Of a stretch of 64,000 nt of DNA, positions 62,251-64,000 are shown one piece after another. The notes beneath the pieces were generated by a model, which was given only the letters and a program-made list of their open reading frames with translations, searched no databases and had not been told where the DNA came from. The DNA lies in NCBI GenBank assembly GCA_023091665.1, contig JALJCQ010000030.1, positions 622,501 through 686,500 of the forward strand. The letters are read 5' to 3'. Positions within the stretch are counted from its first letter, which is position 1, and each line of letters begins with the position of its first letter. The translations under genes were made by a program, and so were the position numbers. Source of the stretch: Pythium myriotylum. Lineage: Eukaryota; Oomycota; Peronosporomycetes; Pythiales; Pythiaceae.

Positions 62251-63974
62251 ATGGCCCCACGCACGCGGCTCACGCTCGAGCGCGTGCTGGGCGTGACCTC
62301 GCGCAGCAACGCGGCGCTCGCCGTGAACCCCGCGACTGGCGAGATCGCCTACGCGGCCGGCTGCATCGTCGTGATCTACAACCTGCGCCGCAACAAGCAG
62401 GTGCGCTACTACCGCGTCGAGAAAAGTGTCGCGTGCCTCTGCTTCTCGCCCAGCGGCCAGTTCCTCGCGATCGGCGAGAAAGGCCACTTGCCGGCCATCA
62501 CGATCTGGGACGGCGCCGATGGCACGCTCTGCGCCGAGCTGCAGCTCCACCGGTACGGCGTCGCCTGCGTGGCGTTCAGCCGCGACGGCAGCTACTTGCT
62601 CTCGGCCGGGCTCGTCCACGACCAGCACGTGTACGCGTGGGATCTCTCGCGCGACGCTGCTACGGGGCTCATGAAGGGCCGCGCGGTCGGCGTCGCACCC
62701 GTCCACGAAAAAGTGCTGGCCATGGATTATTGCCAAGAAGGCAATTTTTTCGTGACTGTCGGCGAGAAACACTTCAAGGTAAGCGATAACCTGCGGAATG
62801 TGCGAGTGGCTATCACTGAGCTGTGGGTTTGGTTGGCATTGGGTGTAGTATTGGTTCCTGGATGCCGACAACAAGTTCCTGAGCACGGGCTACGAAGTGA
62901 ACAATCTCCCGGAGATCCAGGCCCGCTCGGCGATCATGGCGACGAAAGAGGACGCGACGTTCACTAGTGTCGCCTGCGGTTACGGTCTCAACAAGCTCAA
63001 GACTTTTGCTGTCACTGCAGACGGCACGTTATGTTCTTTTGGCGTGTCGTGTGTGATGGAACGACTCGTGTCACTTGAGACCACCCATGGCAACGGCCTT
63101 TCTGTGTCAGAGGCCTATATCGCAGTTGGAGGCTCGAGCTCGGTTGTGCGGCTTTTTGATCCATCGACACTCGAGTACAAGGCGACTTTGCCTTTTCCGC
63201 CTGCTTTCGGCAAAGCCAACGAGCCATTTGAACCAGCTATTGATGGACAAGGACTGTTGCCAGAGCCCCCTCATCGATATCCGGCCACCATCGGCGTTCG
63301 ATTATCGGGGTCTCATTTGATAGCACTTTATAGCGACCGCAGTTTGTTCATATACGACATTGCCGATCCACAAAACCCAAACATTGACCGATCGTTTCTC
63401 TTTCACAGCGGGGGAATCCGAGATCTGAAGATTGCTGGTCGAGTCAAAGGCATTAACGCTAAGGGAAAACTCGTGTACAAGAGTCTTGACTCTCTCCAGG
63501 TTCGAGCTGCCAAATCAGAAGCCGTAATCCCACATGGATGCTTTGTAAGTGGTGGTGACGACAATACCATCAGATTCTGGCATCTTGACGCACACAAACC
63601 ATCGAAAACGAGTCGATTCAATGCTGACATCCCTCACGATTCCATGGAGAACCCCAACTCTGAGCCTTGGAAGAATTGCTATAGTCAAGAAATGCTTGAC
63701 ATCATTTACCACGACGACGAAACCGACTTCGAAGATCGCGAGGCGGTTGTGCTAGGTGGCACCTGTTCCTACGACGACCTTTCCGATATTCATTCAGGCA
63801 GCGAGGATCTTGGGCCAGTGAATGGAGTTCGCAGTATTGATCTGCACCCGAACCTCACTGCAGTTGCAGTCGGTGATAAACACGGTAATGTTGTACTCCG
63901 ATCCTTGCCACTAGCAGAGACTCCCCCGACAGAGGTTGGAGCCTACAGCTCCGAGATTCAGTGTGTAGCATTCG
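62251..63974 (+). CDS. WDR62/MAPKBP1-like WD40 repeat protein (partial, runs off the right edge)
   Basis: Exon 1 62251-62778, intron 62779-62848, exon 2 62849-63974; a GTGAGT donor at 63975 starts the next intron. The start MAPRTRLTLERVLGVTSRSN matches the family's LERVLG.T opening. WD40 blades follow (VACLCFSPSGQFLAIGEKG, YGVACVAFSRDGSYLLSAG, FFVTVGEKHFKYWFL) and later SGGDDNTIRFWHLD and SIDLHPNLTAVAVGD. The MAPKBP1/WDR62 family includes scaffolds of stress MAP kinases and spindle-pole proteins. The C-terminal part is outside the window. Confidence 0.85.
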
Positions 63975-64000
63975 GTGAGTTGTCATCCCCCTTGGGATCA

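Noticed and set aside
1..64000. CRISPR, bacterial operon, rRNA or tRNA genes
   Set aside because: No repeat-spacer array and no recognisable tRNA or rRNA; the DNA is eukaryotic.

Overview
The window is a eukaryotic chromosome segment, most likely from an oomycete. Genes are compact and close together. Most introns are about 55-70 nt with GT..AG ends. Several genes carry an oomycete-type initiator/flanking promoter block (TCATTYY followed by a pyrimidine/T-rich stretch) 20-70 nt before the ATG. Cilium and flagellum genes are present (CFAP97-type, CCDC103-type), as expected for an organism with zoospores. A DUF6818-like SANT gene and chromodomain Ty3/gypsy elements also fit oomycetes. The genus cannot be told from the sequence alone; a peronosporalean (Phytophthora/Pythium-like) source is a guess.

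Layout. 1-11.7 kb is a gene-dense core: an Ap4A phosphorylase, a DEDDh RNA exonuclease with an RRM, a kinesin, an unknown protein, an equilibrative nucleoside transporter, the tRNA-splicing endonuclease catalytic subunit (TSEN2), a bacterial-type PH-domain protein and a DUF6818-like protein. 11.7-18.4 kb is gene-poor. It holds a family of three small single-pass membrane proteins with a conserved C-terminal tail, and a secreted GH16 glucanase-like gene lies between the first two. The third copy is frameshifted and cut by a retrotransposon. 18.4-32.6 kb is a transposon block: a truncated copia element (minus strand), an 11.6-kb Ty3/gypsy element with two 1058-bp LTRs that appear to differ at one base, and the wreck of a pogo-like DNA transposon containing a near-perfect 36-bp-arm palindrome.

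32.7-64 kb is again gene-dense: cyclin L, a coiled-coil protein, a cytosolic Xaa-Pro aminopeptidase, an SGNH esterase, a P-type-ATPase-derived protein that has lost its membrane segments and catalytic motifs, a pseudoreceiver-TPR-cyclic-nucleotide-binding protein, a Kelch-MORN protein, TRAPPC4, a folate-biopterin-type transporter, the ADP/ATP carrier, a C2-PH-ankyrin-WW protein with a partial formin FH2 domain, CFAP97-like and CCDC103-like cilium proteins, a LysE-like membrane protein and the 5' part of a WDR62/MAPKBP1-like WD40 gene.

Most genes are unrelated housekeeping neighbours. The strongest candidates for something new are the apparently soluble pseudo-P-type ATPase (39.5-42.0 kb), the small-membrane-protein/GH16 cluster (12.7-18.4 kb), the multidomain partial formin (53.2-58.1 kb), and the structure and flanks of the gypsy element. 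Exon boundaries were placed by hand from splice consensus, frame and family alignment; all family assignments are from recognised motifs, not searches.
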